Source: DASWFI01 sp036394315 (GTDB lineage: Bacteria; Patescibacteriota; Doudnabacteria; UBA920; O2-02-FULL-48-8). From it: 57,748 nucleotides of DNA. The number at the start of each line of letters is the position of its first letter. Position 1 is the first letter of the stretch. This document shows, in pieces, positions 33,630 through 41,477 of this stretch. The notes beneath the pieces were generated by a model. It did not search any database, was not told the origin of the DNA, and was given only the letters and a program-made list of their open reading frames with translations. A program made the position numbers and the translations under genes. The stretch covers positions 1 through 57,748 of the forward strand of contig DASWFI010000052.1 in assembly GCA_036394315.1 (NCBI GenBank), written 5' to 3'.

Positions 33630-34541
33630 TTAAATTCCGCATAATTGTCTTATGGCTGCCAGATCTTCCGACGTTGCTTTGGCGTTTGAATTTTTATTCA
33701 GCCGGTACATGATCGCATTTGGATTAGAATCAATATGTCCCAACCCTAAAGCGTGGCCGAATTCGTGCGCCAATAGCCGGATTAACGTATCCGAGTTATT
33801 GAACTCATAAATATTTATTTCCTGGCTATGGGCGGTGGAAACATAAACCCCCTCTTCAAATTCCTGGCCGCGTGAAGCGCCGATAGTATTGTAATTACTG
33901 ACACTCAAATGAAGATTTGCCACCATCCGATTGAGCACATCCACCATGGAGTTAATACTACTGGCTAGATTATTGAGAGTTTCCTGATCCCGATTAATTT
34001 TATTTGCCTGGGCATTCAGCGCATCTCTTTGCGCATTCAGCTGGCTAACCACATTTTTCGGCGCACCGCCCTGATTGTTCCAATAATTAACCTGCTGCTC
34101 GTAGTCTTGTTTCTGCCGGTTGTAGTCGCTCACTTCCGCATCGAGACTCTGTCTGAGCCGACTATAATCCGCGGACATAGTATTGTAGCGGGACTTAAGA
34201 CTTTCATATGAGGATTGAGTGTCGTCAATTTTAACACCTAAACTTTGAAGCTTGTCCGTAGCCGCTTGCCGATAGTCATAAACCAAATTGATCTTCAATT
34301 TGCCATTCGGATCATATTTAAATAAGTCCAAATTGGTGGAATCCTCCCAGACCTTAATGGATTTTTCTATATCCTTCAAAAATTTATCTTTGGAAATCCC
34401 AAATTTGCCGTCAAAACTCCCCAGACTATATGTGACGGGCTGGGTGCAGGGTTTGTTGAATAAGCGCAGTTTGGCCTGGCCATATAGTGCGCCGGCAAGC
34501 AAAAGCAGGATTATTAAAATCGCGCTAAAATTCTTTCTCAT
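33630..34541 (-). CDS. Matrixin-like (M10-type) extracellular metalloprotease
   Basis: A 303-residue exported protein with an N-terminal signal or anchor (about residues 5-23). A central coiled coil (about 115-205) is rich in Gln/Asn and Tyr. The C-terminal catalytic region carries the zinc-binding motif LLAHEFGHALGLGHIDSN (H-E-x-x-H-x-x-G-x-x-H) and the downstream Met-turn-like NAIMYRLN. This is the metzincin/matrixin signature. The long coiled coil placed before the zinc site is unusual and may hold the enzyme away from the cell. An extended -10 (TGCTATAAT, 34550-34555) sits only eight bases from the ATG, suggesting a nearly leaderless mRNA. Confidence 0.85.
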   Translation of the reverse strand: MRKNFSAILIILLLLAGALYGQAKLRLFNKPCTQPVTYSLGSFDGKFGISKDKFLKDIEKSIKVWEDSTNLDLFKYDPNGKLKINLVYDYRQAATDKLQSLGVKIDDTQSSYESLKSRYNTMSADYSRLRQSLDAEVSDYNRQKQDYEQQVNYWNNQGGAPKNVVSQLNAQRDALNAQANKINRDQETLNNLASSINSMVDVLNRMVANLHLSVSNYNTIGASRGQEFEEGVYVSTAHSQEINIYEFNNSDTLIRLLAHEFGHALGLGHIDSNPNAIMYRLNKNSNAKATSEDLAAIRQLCGI

Positions 34542-34550
34542 GCCTATGCA

Positions 34551-35099
34551 TTATAGCATTGGTTTCAAAAGAGGTGCGAATTTGGCTCTTAATTTCGCGA
34601 TTTTGGGGCTGATCACTAGCTGACAATACGGTTTATTCTGGTTTTGATCATAATACCGGCGATGATAACTCTCCGCTGGCCAAAATTTATCGAGAGGTTT
34701 GACTTCCGTCACGATGGGATCATCGTAGACTCCGTCATTTTCCAGTTGTTTGATAAATGCATTCGCCTCGTCTCTTTGCTGATCAGTGGTATAAAAAATC
34801 GCCGAACGATACTGCTCACCCACGTCATTGCCCTGACGATTGAGTGTGGTGGGATCATGCGTAGCCATAAATACATTTAATAGATCGGCGTATTTCACTA
34901 TACTCGGATCAAACTCGATTTGAATCGCTTCCGCGTGTCCCGTATTTCCCATAGACACTTGTTCATAAGTGGGATTGGTCACATGGCCTCCGGCATAACC
35001 GGAATCCACGGACTCTACGCCTTTGAGACGCAAAAAAATTGCCTCCGTGCACCAAAAGCATCCACCACCAAAAATTGCTGTTTGAAGTTTACCTATCAT
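34551..35099 (-). CDS. msrA: Peptide methionine-(S)-sulfoxide reductase
   Basis: A 182-residue MsrA. The active-site motif is present as GGGCFWCTEAIFLRLKGVES, with the nucleophilic cysteine in GCFWC (about residues 11-15), followed by GYAGGHVTNPTYEQVSMGNT and HAEAIQIEFDP. The region HDPTTLNRQGNDVGEQYRSA completes the signature. It repairs oxidised methionine in proteins. The length is normal and no MsrB domain is fused. Confidence 0.96.
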   Translation of the reverse strand: MIGKLQTAIFGGGCFWCTEAIFLRLKGVESVDSGYAGGHVTNPTYEQVSMGNTGHAEAIQIEFDPSIVKYADLLNVFMATHDPTTLNRQGNDVGEQYRSAIFYTTDQQRDEANAFIKQLENDGVYDDPIVTEVKPLDKFWPAESYHRRYYDQNQNKPYCQLVISPKIAKLRAKFAPLLKPML

Positions 35100-35277
35100 A
35101 AATATAATTTTAGCACTTTAAATAAAATAAAAAAACGTCTACGTAATTTGAATTACTTGAAATTTTCGCCTGTATGTAATTTAAATTTCTGTTTGACAAT
35201 CTCGGATCAGTATCATTTAAATAAAAACCTGCTACTTCTAAGGCCTGATCGATGGGAATATCTTTCGTGTTTATTAG

Positions 35278-35306
35278 AAAAAGAAAAAGACGTGAGAGAA
35301 TCACGC
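35278..35306 (-). terminator. Intrinsic terminator of the 101-residue orphan gene
   Basis: On the minus strand GCGTGA (35301-35306) pairs with TCACG(T) (35290-35295), followed by a U-rich tract (A-rich 35278-35288). It overlaps the stop codon. The 35100-35277 stretch beyond holds no convincing gene. Confidence 0.6.
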
Positions 35307-35606
35307 CTTGAGAGGGATGGCAACAAAAGCAAATGGTTTTATCTTCCTCCCCAAGTCGAAGGCATTAAGAATGCGGGTGACCCCACGAGGGAGCAGAAAG
35401 ATCTCATCAACACGATCTTCAAAATACCAGTAGCCGCCGCTCACAACCACGGGCTTGCCGAACGTCCGCTCCATCGCAGTTTTGAGAGGACACTGTTTGC
35501 ACCCGCGGGCTTGGTTGATGTCTTCCAGGGTGACCTTGATACATCTCGCAGCCAACAGAGGCTGCAGCCGTACAGGGAGGACTCGTGATAATAATTGGCG
35601 GAACAT
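35301..35606 (-). CDS. Orphan 101-residue protein with CxxC
   Basis: The ATG at 35606 lies five bases after GAAGGAGG on the minus strand; the longer frame upstream has no ribosome-binding site. The protein is basic at the N-terminus (MFRQLLSRVLPVRLQPLLAA) and contains Cys22 and the pair Cys36/Cys39 (GCKQCPLK), then an aromatic stretch VVSGGYWYFEDRVDEIF. It has its own promoter (35654-35682) and terminator, and is GC-richer than greA and msrA. No family is recognised. It could bind metal through the three cysteines. Confidence 0.68.
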   Translation of the reverse strand: MFRQLLSRVLPVRLQPLLAARCIKVTLEDINQARGCKQCPLKTAMERTFGKPVVVSGGYWYFEDRVDEIFLLPRGVTRILNAFDLGRKIKPFAFVAIPLKA

Positions 35607-35653
35607 ATGTCCTCCTTCAGTCAGAACAACTCCAAACAATTACTCACCCCTAA

Positions 35654-35682
35654 AGTATATGCTTGCAAATCTAATGCAACAA
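35654..35682 (-). promoter_or_regulatory. Promoter of the 101-residue orphan gene
   Basis: On the minus strand TTGTTG (35677-35682), a 17-base spacer and TATACT (35654-35659), immediately downstream of the greA terminator. Confidence 0.6.
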
Positions 35683-35694
35683 GTATCTTATAAA

Positions 35695-35727
35695 ATCAAA
35701 AAAAGCAGCACTGAATATAGTGTGCTT
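35695..35727 (-). terminator. Intrinsic terminator of greA
   Basis: On the minus strand AAGCACACT pairs with AGTGCTGCTT (one bulge) across 35703-35727, followed by a U-run (A-run at 35697-35704). Confidence 0.6.
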
Positions 35728-35765
35728 ATGATGAAGTAGGTTCAAGGAAACCAACTCTATTATGA

Positions 35766-36227
35766 CTACTGAATATTTACTATCTCGTACTCAGCTTTGC
35801 CGGCTGGGGTTTCCACTGGCACCCGGTCGCCTTTTTTCGTGCCAAGCAAAGCGCGGCCGACCAGCGACTCATTGGAAATTTTTCCGCTTGCGGGATTGGC
35901 TTCATTGGCTCCGACGATGGTGTACTTCACATCTTTGCCACCCACGCGGGCGACGACTGTGGAACCTATGGATACGATGTTATGATTTGAAACCGGTTCG
36001 ATGATCTGAGCAAATTTTACCATATCCTCGATTTCCTGAATCCGGCCTTCGATAAACGCCTGCTCTTCTTTTGCCTGCGCATAGTCGGCATTTTCAGAAA
36101 GATCGCCATGCGAAACCGCTTCCTGAATCCGTTCGATCACTTCATGCCGACGGTCTTCTTTCAGCACTTTCAATTCATCTTTTAATTTCTTAAGCCCTTC
36201 TTCGGTAAGCAATACTGTCTTTGTCAT
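35766..36227 (-). CDS. greA: Transcription elongation factor GreA
   Basis: A 153-residue protein of normal length. The N-terminal coiled coil (TEEGLKKLKDELKVLKEDRR onward) carries the tip segment HGDLSENADYAQAKEEQAFI with the acidic residues that stimulate RNA cleavage in backtracked polymerase. The C-terminal FKBP-like domain includes VGANEANPASGKISNESLVG. It is a single-gene unit with a good promoter upstream and a terminator downstream. Confidence 0.96.
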   Translation of the reverse strand: MTKTVLLTEEGLKKLKDELKVLKEDRRHEVIERIQEAVSHGDLSENADYAQAKEEQAFIEGRIQEIEDMVKFAQIIEPVSNHNIVSIGSTVVARVGGKDVKYTIVGANEANPASGKISNESLVGRALLGTKKGDRVPVETPAGKAEYEIVNIQ

Positions 36228-36279
36228 GTTTTGGTTCTTATAAAAGGGCCCATGGGGTCCTTGGTTAATACGCAGGACA

Positions 36280-36308
36280 ATATTAGGCTAATTAATAAAA
36301 CTTGTCAA
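36280..36308 (-). promoter_or_regulatory. greA promoter
   Basis: On the minus strand TTGACA (36303-36308), a 17-base spacer and TAATAT (36280-36285), about 50 bases upstream of the greA ATG. Confidence 0.75.
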
Positions 36309-36331
36309 CCCGGAAATATCCTGGTTAATTC

Positions 36332-37609
36332 CTAAAACAAGGAAGTCCAGATAGTGAACAACGACGTAACAGTCATAAGCAAAATAATTAGTATCCCGAA
36401 AAAAATAGAAAATTTGCCATTCACCCACTCTTTCATAATTTTTTTATTACTGGCCAGAAGCAGGATCAGGAGCAGGATAAAAGGCGAGATAAGACCGTTA
36501 AGAACGGCGGAATAGATCAGCATTTTCACCGAATCAAATCCGAGCAGATTTATAATCACGCCGACCACCATGGAAAAAATAATGACGCCGTAGAATGCGT
36601 ATGCCCGATTGAATTTCCGGTATAAACCTTCGTTCCAACCAAAACTTTCCGATATCGCGTAAGACGACGAGCCGGCCAGCACTGGCACTGCCAAAAGTCC
36701 GGTGCCGATGATGCCAATTGTAAAAAAAAGATACGCGGCGCGCCCGGCCAATGGCTTGAGAGCCTCAGCTGCCTGCCCGGCACTGGTGATATTGGTGATT
36801 CCGGAAGCATGCAGGGTACTGGCACAAACCGCGATGATAAAAAACATCACCAAGTTCGACAAAAACATGCCAGACCATACATCCACCCGCATTTTTTTCA
36901 CTTCCGCAGGAGTCGAGGTGACCAGGCGCTGTTTGATGGATATTTTACCTTCTAAAATCTGCTCTTCCACTTCCTGCGATGTCTGCCAAAAAAATAAATA
37001 AGGAGAAATCGTGGTGCCCAAGACCGCGGTTAAGAGCAATAACTGGGATTTATCGAAGCTGATATGTGGCCAGAAAACTTGCGGCAAAACTTGATGCCAG
37101 TTGATTCCGACGGAAAACGCGGCGAAGACATAGACAATTAAGATGAGGGCTAGCCATTTGAGGTATTTCGCATAGCGCTTGTAGCTCAACACGATCTGCA
37201 TCCACAAACTCGCCGCAGTAAACAAAACCACGAGCAAAGTAAAGTTGATGGGCAAAAGCAGCCGTGTCGCCTCTGACATCATAGCGAGGTCAGCCGCGAT
37301 ATTAAAAGTGTTGGCAATCAGGAGCAAAATAGCAGTAAAATATAAAATCGATTTGGAGTAGTTGTGGCGGATGGCCGACGCCAATCCCCGGCCAGTCACG
37401 AGTCCGATGCGCGCGCACATTTCCTGTATCACGGCCATGAGCGGAAATGTCAGCCATGCAGTCCAAAGCATATTATAACCAAATTGCGCACCAGCTTGAG
37501 AGTAAGTCGTGATTCCCGACGGGTCATCATCCGCAGCACCTGTAGTCAGCCCTGGCCCCAGCATGTGCCAGAAATCCCAAACCTTTCTTTTTGGTTCATT
37601 TGGGGACAT
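36332..37609 (-). CDS. Nramp-related divalent metal transporter with altered binding motifs
   Basis: A 425-residue protein with eleven or so membrane helices and an Nramp-like first helix segment LGPGLTTGAADDDPSGITTY. In metal-specific Nramps the motif in helix 1 is D-P-G-N; here it is DPSG, so the metal-ligating Asn is missing. The helix 6 motif, normally with M-P-H, reads TTISPYLFFWQTSQEVEE, so the sulfur ligand is also missing. These changes resemble the Nramp-related magnesium transporter group, so Mg2+ or another hard cation is a plausible substrate. It overlaps the DUF1003 gene by 14 bases. Confidence 0.82.
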   Translation of the reverse strand: MSPNEPKRKVWDFWHMLGPGLTTGAADDDPSGITTYSQAGAQFGYNMLWTAWLTFPLMAVIQEMCARIGLVTGRGLASAIRHNYSKSILYFTAILLLIANTFNIAADLAMMSEATRLLLPINFTLLVVLFTAASLWMQIVLSYKRYAKYLKWLALILIVYVFAAFSVGINWHQVLPQVFWPHISFDKSQLLLLTAVLGTTISPYLFFWQTSQEVEEQILEGKISIKQRLVTSTPAEVKKMRVDVWSGMFLSNLVMFFIIAVCASTLHASGITNITSAGQAAEALKPLAGRAAYLFFTIGIIGTGLLAVPVLAGSSSYAISESFGWNEGLYRKFNRAYAFYGVIIFSMVVGVIINLLGFDSVKMLIYSAVLNGLISPFILLLILLLASNKKIMKEWVNGKFSIFFGILIILLMTVTSLFTIWTSLF

Positions 37610-38060
37610 TGATTTTTTCCAAAATTTTTAATATCAACTCGTTCTGTTTTTCCAAATGCAATAAAATCGCTTCGATTTCAGCTTCGGATTTAACATTGAC
37701 CTGAAAATCAGCTTCTGCTCTATATTCAGAATGTCGGCTTTGTAAATTTTGTCCGATCATAATCAACGGCATAAGAAAAATCTGAATCATGTTTGAAATA
37801 AACAGCCAGAGCACAAACGCCGGATACGGATCAAATCGATGTGCTGAAGGACCAAAACTATTCCACCCCAGCCATATTATCGTCCATACAAAAATAATCA
37901 GAAAAAAACCCATGGTCCCCACATGGTCGGTAATCCAGACGGCGAGTCGTTCGAGTTTGGTAAGACTCTCACGATGGCGTTCGTTGACGTTTAAGATGTG
38001 TGCCTTGGCTTCTCGCAGATTCTTGAGGAGAGGCGGTGTGGTGGCTTTTGTTTCTTTCAT
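37596..38060 (-). CDS. DUF1003 membrane protein
   Basis: A 154-residue protein with two membrane helices, around residues 50-70 and 85-105. The family hallmark is present as WITDHVGTMGFFLIIFVWTI and WNSFGPSAHRFDPYPAFVLW, followed by SRHSEYRAEADFQVNVKSEA and a helical tail. DUF1003 proteins are widespread small membrane proteins of unknown role, sometimes linked with cation handling. Overlap with the Nramp-like gene suggests a shared function here, which is inference. Confidence 0.9.
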   Translation of the reverse strand: MKETKATTPPLLKNLREAKAHILNVNERHRESLTKLERLAVWITDHVGTMGFFLIIFVWTIIWLGWNSFGPSAHRFDPYPAFVLWLFISNMIQIFLMPLIMIGQNLQSRHSEYRAEADFQVNVKSEAEIEAILLHLEKQNELILKILEKINVPK

Positions 38061-38145
38061 AGGTAAAGTTAATTACCTGTATTATAGCGCAAAATATCCT
38101 TCTACGCCCTGGACTTTGTCCGGGTGGACAAAATAGGCAATTACT

Positions 38146-40077
38146 CTACTTTTTATATCTATTTGCAGCCCACCACGTATAAATATCTTTGGAAATTGGC
38201 ACGGCTACGGAGTGACCTTCGCCTGCTGCTTCAGCCAGCACAGTAAGCGCGATCACTGGATGGCTGGATGGCGCGTATGACGTAAACCAAGAGTGTGTCT
38301 TAGTCAAATCCTTGGCATCGAACTGGGCGGTTCCGGTTTTGCCTGACACATCTACCCCGACATTCAGCACTCCTCGGCCGGATCCTATCTGCACGGTTTG
38401 CTTCATGCCTTCCTGCACGATTTGGATATATTTGGGATCGAAAATATTTTCTGCCAAAACTTTGGGCTGGCCCGAAGCCAAAACCTTGCCGTCTCTGCCC
38501 ACTACTTGGTTTAAGATATACGGCTGCATGACTTTGCCTCCATTGCCCACAGTCGCAGTCCAGCTATTCACCTGCAGCGGAGTGGTCAGGACATCGCCTT
38601 GGCCAATAGATTCGTGATAAGTATCGCCCAAATACCATTTTTCATTTTTCACACGGTCTTTCCATGCCGGATCCGGCACCAAGCCGCTTTTCTCCCCTGG
38701 TAAATCTATGCCCAGCAGCGAGCCGAGGTGAAATTTCCGAAACCAATCTGCGATTTTGTCCGGACCCAGCCCCTTAATATTAGTTTTGGCATTGCCGCCG
38801 CCCACAGTATAAAAATAAATATCCGAAGATCTGGCGATCGCCGAATAAATATCCATCAAGCCCAGTCCTCCCCGTTCGTATCCATAGAACGTAAAATTTC
38901 CCACGCGGATGACGCCATCGTCCAGAATTTTCGTTGCTGTGTTTATCACCCCTTCGCTAAGCCCGGCTACTGCCATGACAGGCTTGATAGTGGACCCAGG
39001 CGGATACTGGCCGTTGATCGTGCGATTAAGCAAAGGAATATTCTGATCATTGATCAGACTGCTATATTCGTCGTTCTTAATCCCACGCGCGAACATATTG
39101 GAATCAAAGCCCGGAATCGAAACCAAAGCCAGGACTTCTCCAGTTTGCGGATTAGTCGCCACTGCTGCTCCCCGCTTGGCTCCCACATGATTCAAATGCG
39201 CCATCATGCTGTCATAAATTACTTTTTGCAGATCGTAATCAATATTTAACTTAACATTACTACCCGGTGTTGCCGGGACTTCTGCCAATGTTTTTTGAAA
39301 ATTTCCTTTAGCATCGACTTCCGCCTGTCGCTTGCCTGGTAGGCCTCGTAGATATTTTTCATACTCTAATTCAATCCCCGATTTGCCGATATAGTCATTC
39401 AGCAGATAATTATCTTCTTTATGAGAGCCCAGCTCGTCTACCGTAACTTTGCCCGCATAACCGGTTAAATGCGCAAATGCCAACGGATCTTTGTAATCGC
39501 GGATCGGGTTGTTCTGAACCACAAATCCTTTCAAATCCGGGGCTTTGGAAATAAGGATCAAAGCCTGGTCTTTGGTCAGATTTTGCACCAGAGTCTGGGC
39601 GGCGAAAGAATCAGGAGTTAATTCTTTTATGGATTCGGTAAGTGCAATCGTATCCTGGCCCAAGATCGCTGCGACCTGGGTCAGTCGTCCATCAAATTCT
39701 GTTTTGTCATTGGGAAAATCAGCAGTTATGGCCACCAGCTCGAAACTGGGAGAATTACCGGCTATGGTTTTGCCGGTTCGGTCAATGAGCAAGCCTCGCG
39801 GTGCCAGGGTGAATTGAGTGCGCAGCTTGTTGCCTTCAGCCAAAGCCTTGTATGTAGTTCCTTTATACCCCTGAAGATAAAAAAGCCGGGCAAATAACAA
39901 GCTTAAGCAGATAAAAATTATAGTGCCTAGAATTCGGTAATTGATCTCTTCCCGATCATCCTCCATGATTTCCGCATCTTCTTTTTCCAAACCTAGGTAC
40001 GCTTCCTCGAAAGAAAGGCTTTTACCCGCGTGCATTTTGCGGTTAAGGAAAGGTTTAAGTTCGAATGGGTTCTTCAT
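38146..40077 (-). CDS. mrdA: Penicillin-binding protein 2 (elongasome transpeptidase)
   Basis: A 643-residue class B PBP. One N-terminal membrane helix (about residues 50-70) is followed by the dimerisation domain and the transpeptidase domain. Catalytic motifs are visible: S-x-x-K in YPPGSTIKPVMAVAGL, S-x-N-like in AIARSSDIYFYTVGG (S-S-D) and K-T-G in VSGKTGTAQFD. It cross-links peptidoglycan of the lateral wall together with RodA and the MreBCD proteins. Its start overlaps mreD by 23 bases, and the gene order mreB-mreC-mreD-mrdA is the canonical elongasome order. No rodA is visible downstream. Confidence 0.95.
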   Translation of the reverse strand: MKNPFELKPFLNRKMHAGKSLSFEEAYLGLEKEDAEIMEDDREEINYRILGTIIFICLSLLFARLFYLQGYKGTTYKALAEGNKLRTQFTLAPRGLLIDRTGKTIAGNSPSFELVAITADFPNDKTEFDGRLTQVAAILGQDTIALTESIKELTPDSFAAQTLVQNLTKDQALILISKAPDLKGFVVQNNPIRDYKDPLAFAHLTGYAGKVTVDELGSHKEDNYLLNDYIGKSGIELEYEKYLRGLPGKRQAEVDAKGNFQKTLAEVPATPGSNVKLNIDYDLQKVIYDSMMAHLNHVGAKRGAAVATNPQTGEVLALVSIPGFDSNMFARGIKNDEYSSLINDQNIPLLNRTINGQYPPGSTIKPVMAVAGLSEGVINTATKILDDGVIRVGNFTFYGYERGGLGLMDIYSAIARSSDIYFYTVGGGNAKTNIKGLGPDKIADWFRKFHLGSLLGIDLPGEKSGLVPDPAWKDRVKNEKWYLGDTYHESIGQGDVLTTPLQVNSWTATVGNGGKVMQPYILNQVVGRDGKVLASGQPKVLAENIFDPKYIQIVQEGMKQTVQIGSGRGVLNVGVDVSGKTGTAQFDAKDLTKTHSWFTSYAPSSHPVIALTVLAEAAGEGHSVAVPISKDIYTWWAANRYKK

Positions 40078-40585
40078 GGGTAGGCATCCTGGACGCCAAG
40101 CTTTGGGTCAAAAAATAATATTGAAAGACTGGATAAGAAAAAATTAAATTCCACATCACTGCCAGCGGCAGCTGCACGCTCAGCAGGTATCGAACATCGG
40201 ATTTTTCAGCTAGATGAATAATTCCAAACAGCTGGTCCACCACCAAAAAGGCGAAATAAAAAAGTATCGTCCCACTAGCCACCGTGGCCACCAGGATGAA
40301 TCTGTTCGGCTCGCGCGACAAAAATTCTTTCAATATCAAATGCAGGATTAAAAATACAATCAGCAAACTCATAGTAATCAAACCATCAGGAGAACCGGAT
40401 ACGAAATCCATAAGCAATCCCCCTAAAATTGTGATGATTAATCCCTGCTTAAAATCCGACAAGATAGTGGCCAAGGCTACGACTATCAAAATCAAATTAA
40501 CCGGGGCAAGATGAAGAGGAAGCAAGATTCCACCTTGGATTAACAACAGAATAAATAGAGCGATAAGCCAGATAATATTGCGCAT
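40055..40585 (-). CDS. mreD: Rod shape-determining protein MreD
   Basis: A 176-residue integral membrane protein with about five helices, consistent with MreD in size and hydropathy. The segment KQGLIITILGGLLMDFVSGS is typical of the family (G-x-x-x-D). Position between mreC and mrdA supports the call more strongly than sequence alone. It anchors the Mre system in the membrane. Confidence 0.85.
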   Translation of the reverse strand: MRNIIWLIALFILLLIQGGILLPLHLAPVNLILIVVALATILSDFKQGLIITILGGLLMDFVSGSPDGLITMSLLIVFLILHLILKEFLSREPNRFILVATVASGTILFYFAFLVVDQLFGIIHLAEKSDVRYLLSVQLPLAVMWNLIFSYPVFQYYFLTQSLASRMPTHEEPIRT

Positions 40586-40609
40586 AAATTTAATCTCAAT
40601 TGGGATTGC

Positions 40610-41410
40610 TTATTGGATGGCGAAGAGAAAACGGGCATTGCGAAGATCAGCGGCTGGTGAGACAAACGCTTTTTGAAATAAATCCGTGGTCGAAGACCTG
40701 ATGGCACTGATGCTGCCGATCAGAAGGCCGCGCGGAAAATCCTGGGAAAGTCCGGAGGTGATCACTTGATCTCCGGTTTTTATCAATTCATTTTGAGTGA
40801 CCAAATCAAGGCTCAAACCCAACCCGTGCTCGCCTTTGATAAGCCCCCGCGCTGCTGACTCCACCACTTCCCCATTGATCACTACCGACGGATCCGTGAT
40901 CAAAGTCACTTCGGCGCTGTGCGGATAAACCTTAGTCACCTTGCCCACAAGCAGGCCTGGCTGAGCTACGATCGGCTGACCGAGATGAATATTGTTAGTA
41001 TTACCCTTATCGATGACGATCGTCTGAGAAAAACCAGTGGGGTCCAGTATCAGAGTTTCCACCGGTAAAAGTGAAAAAGTTGATTGCTGCCGGAAATTCA
41101 GAGCTTTGCGCAGAGCGGCATTTTCATCTTGCGAGGATTTGAGTCGGGCATTTTCAAAAGCCAGTTGGTTGACTTCCTGGCTCAACTTCGCGTTTTCCAG
41201 TACCAATTTTCTAATAGTAAACAAAGTGCTGAATGAAGTCTTGATACTCGTAGTGACGGATGAAAGCTTTGTCGTGCCAAAGCCGTAAACGCGAAAAAAG
41301 CCGTCTTTGATCAGGCCGATATAACCTTTTGCGTCCAGCACCACCAAAAAAGCCAACAATACGAAAATGGTAAAAATCCTCAGAAAAGTTTTGGTGTAGA
41401 TAAAGCGCAT
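40610..41410 (-). CDS. mreC: Rod shape-determining protein MreC
   Basis: A 266-residue protein with one N-terminal membrane helix (about residues 10-30), a coiled coil (about 60-95, KLVLENAKLSQEVNQLAFEN) and the two beta domains of MreC (TLILDPTGFSQTIVIDKGNT and IVAQPGLLVGKVTKVYPHSA). It forms the periplasmic-side scaffold linking MreB/MreD to PBP2. Length and order are canonical. The ATG is separated from mreB by the 7-base periodic repeat. Confidence 0.94.
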   Translation of the reverse strand: MRFIYTKTFLRIFTIFVLLAFLVVLDAKGYIGLIKDGFFRVYGFGTTKLSSVTTSIKTSFSTLFTIRKLVLENAKLSQEVNQLAFENARLKSSQDENAALRKALNFRQQSTFSLLPVETLILDPTGFSQTIVIDKGNTNNIHLGQPIVAQPGLLVGKVTKVYPHSAEVTLITDPSVVINGEVVESAARGLIKGEHGLGLSLDLVTQNELIKTGDQVITSGLSQDFPRGLLIGSISAIRSSTTDLFQKAFVSPAADLRNARFLFAIQ

Positions 41411-41414
41411 TAAA

Positions 41415-41477
41415 AGTGGTTAGTGGGCAGTGACTAGTGGACAGTTACTAAACACTATTCACTAAGCACTATCCACT
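41415..41477. repeat. Nine contiguous 7-mers forming an inverted repeat between mreB and mreC
   Basis: AGTGGTT, AGTGGGC, AGTGACT, AGTGGAC, AGTTACT, then AAACACT, ATTCACT, AAGCACT, ATCCACT with no gaps. The first five start AGT(G), the last four end CACT, so the halves are reverse-complementary in register. The right end overlaps the mreB stop codon. Confidence 0.8.

Noticed and set aside
35110..35304. 64-codon minus-strand frame between msrA and the orphan gene
   Set aside because: Starts inside the terminator of the 101-residue gene and has no Shine-Dalgarno or recognisable product.
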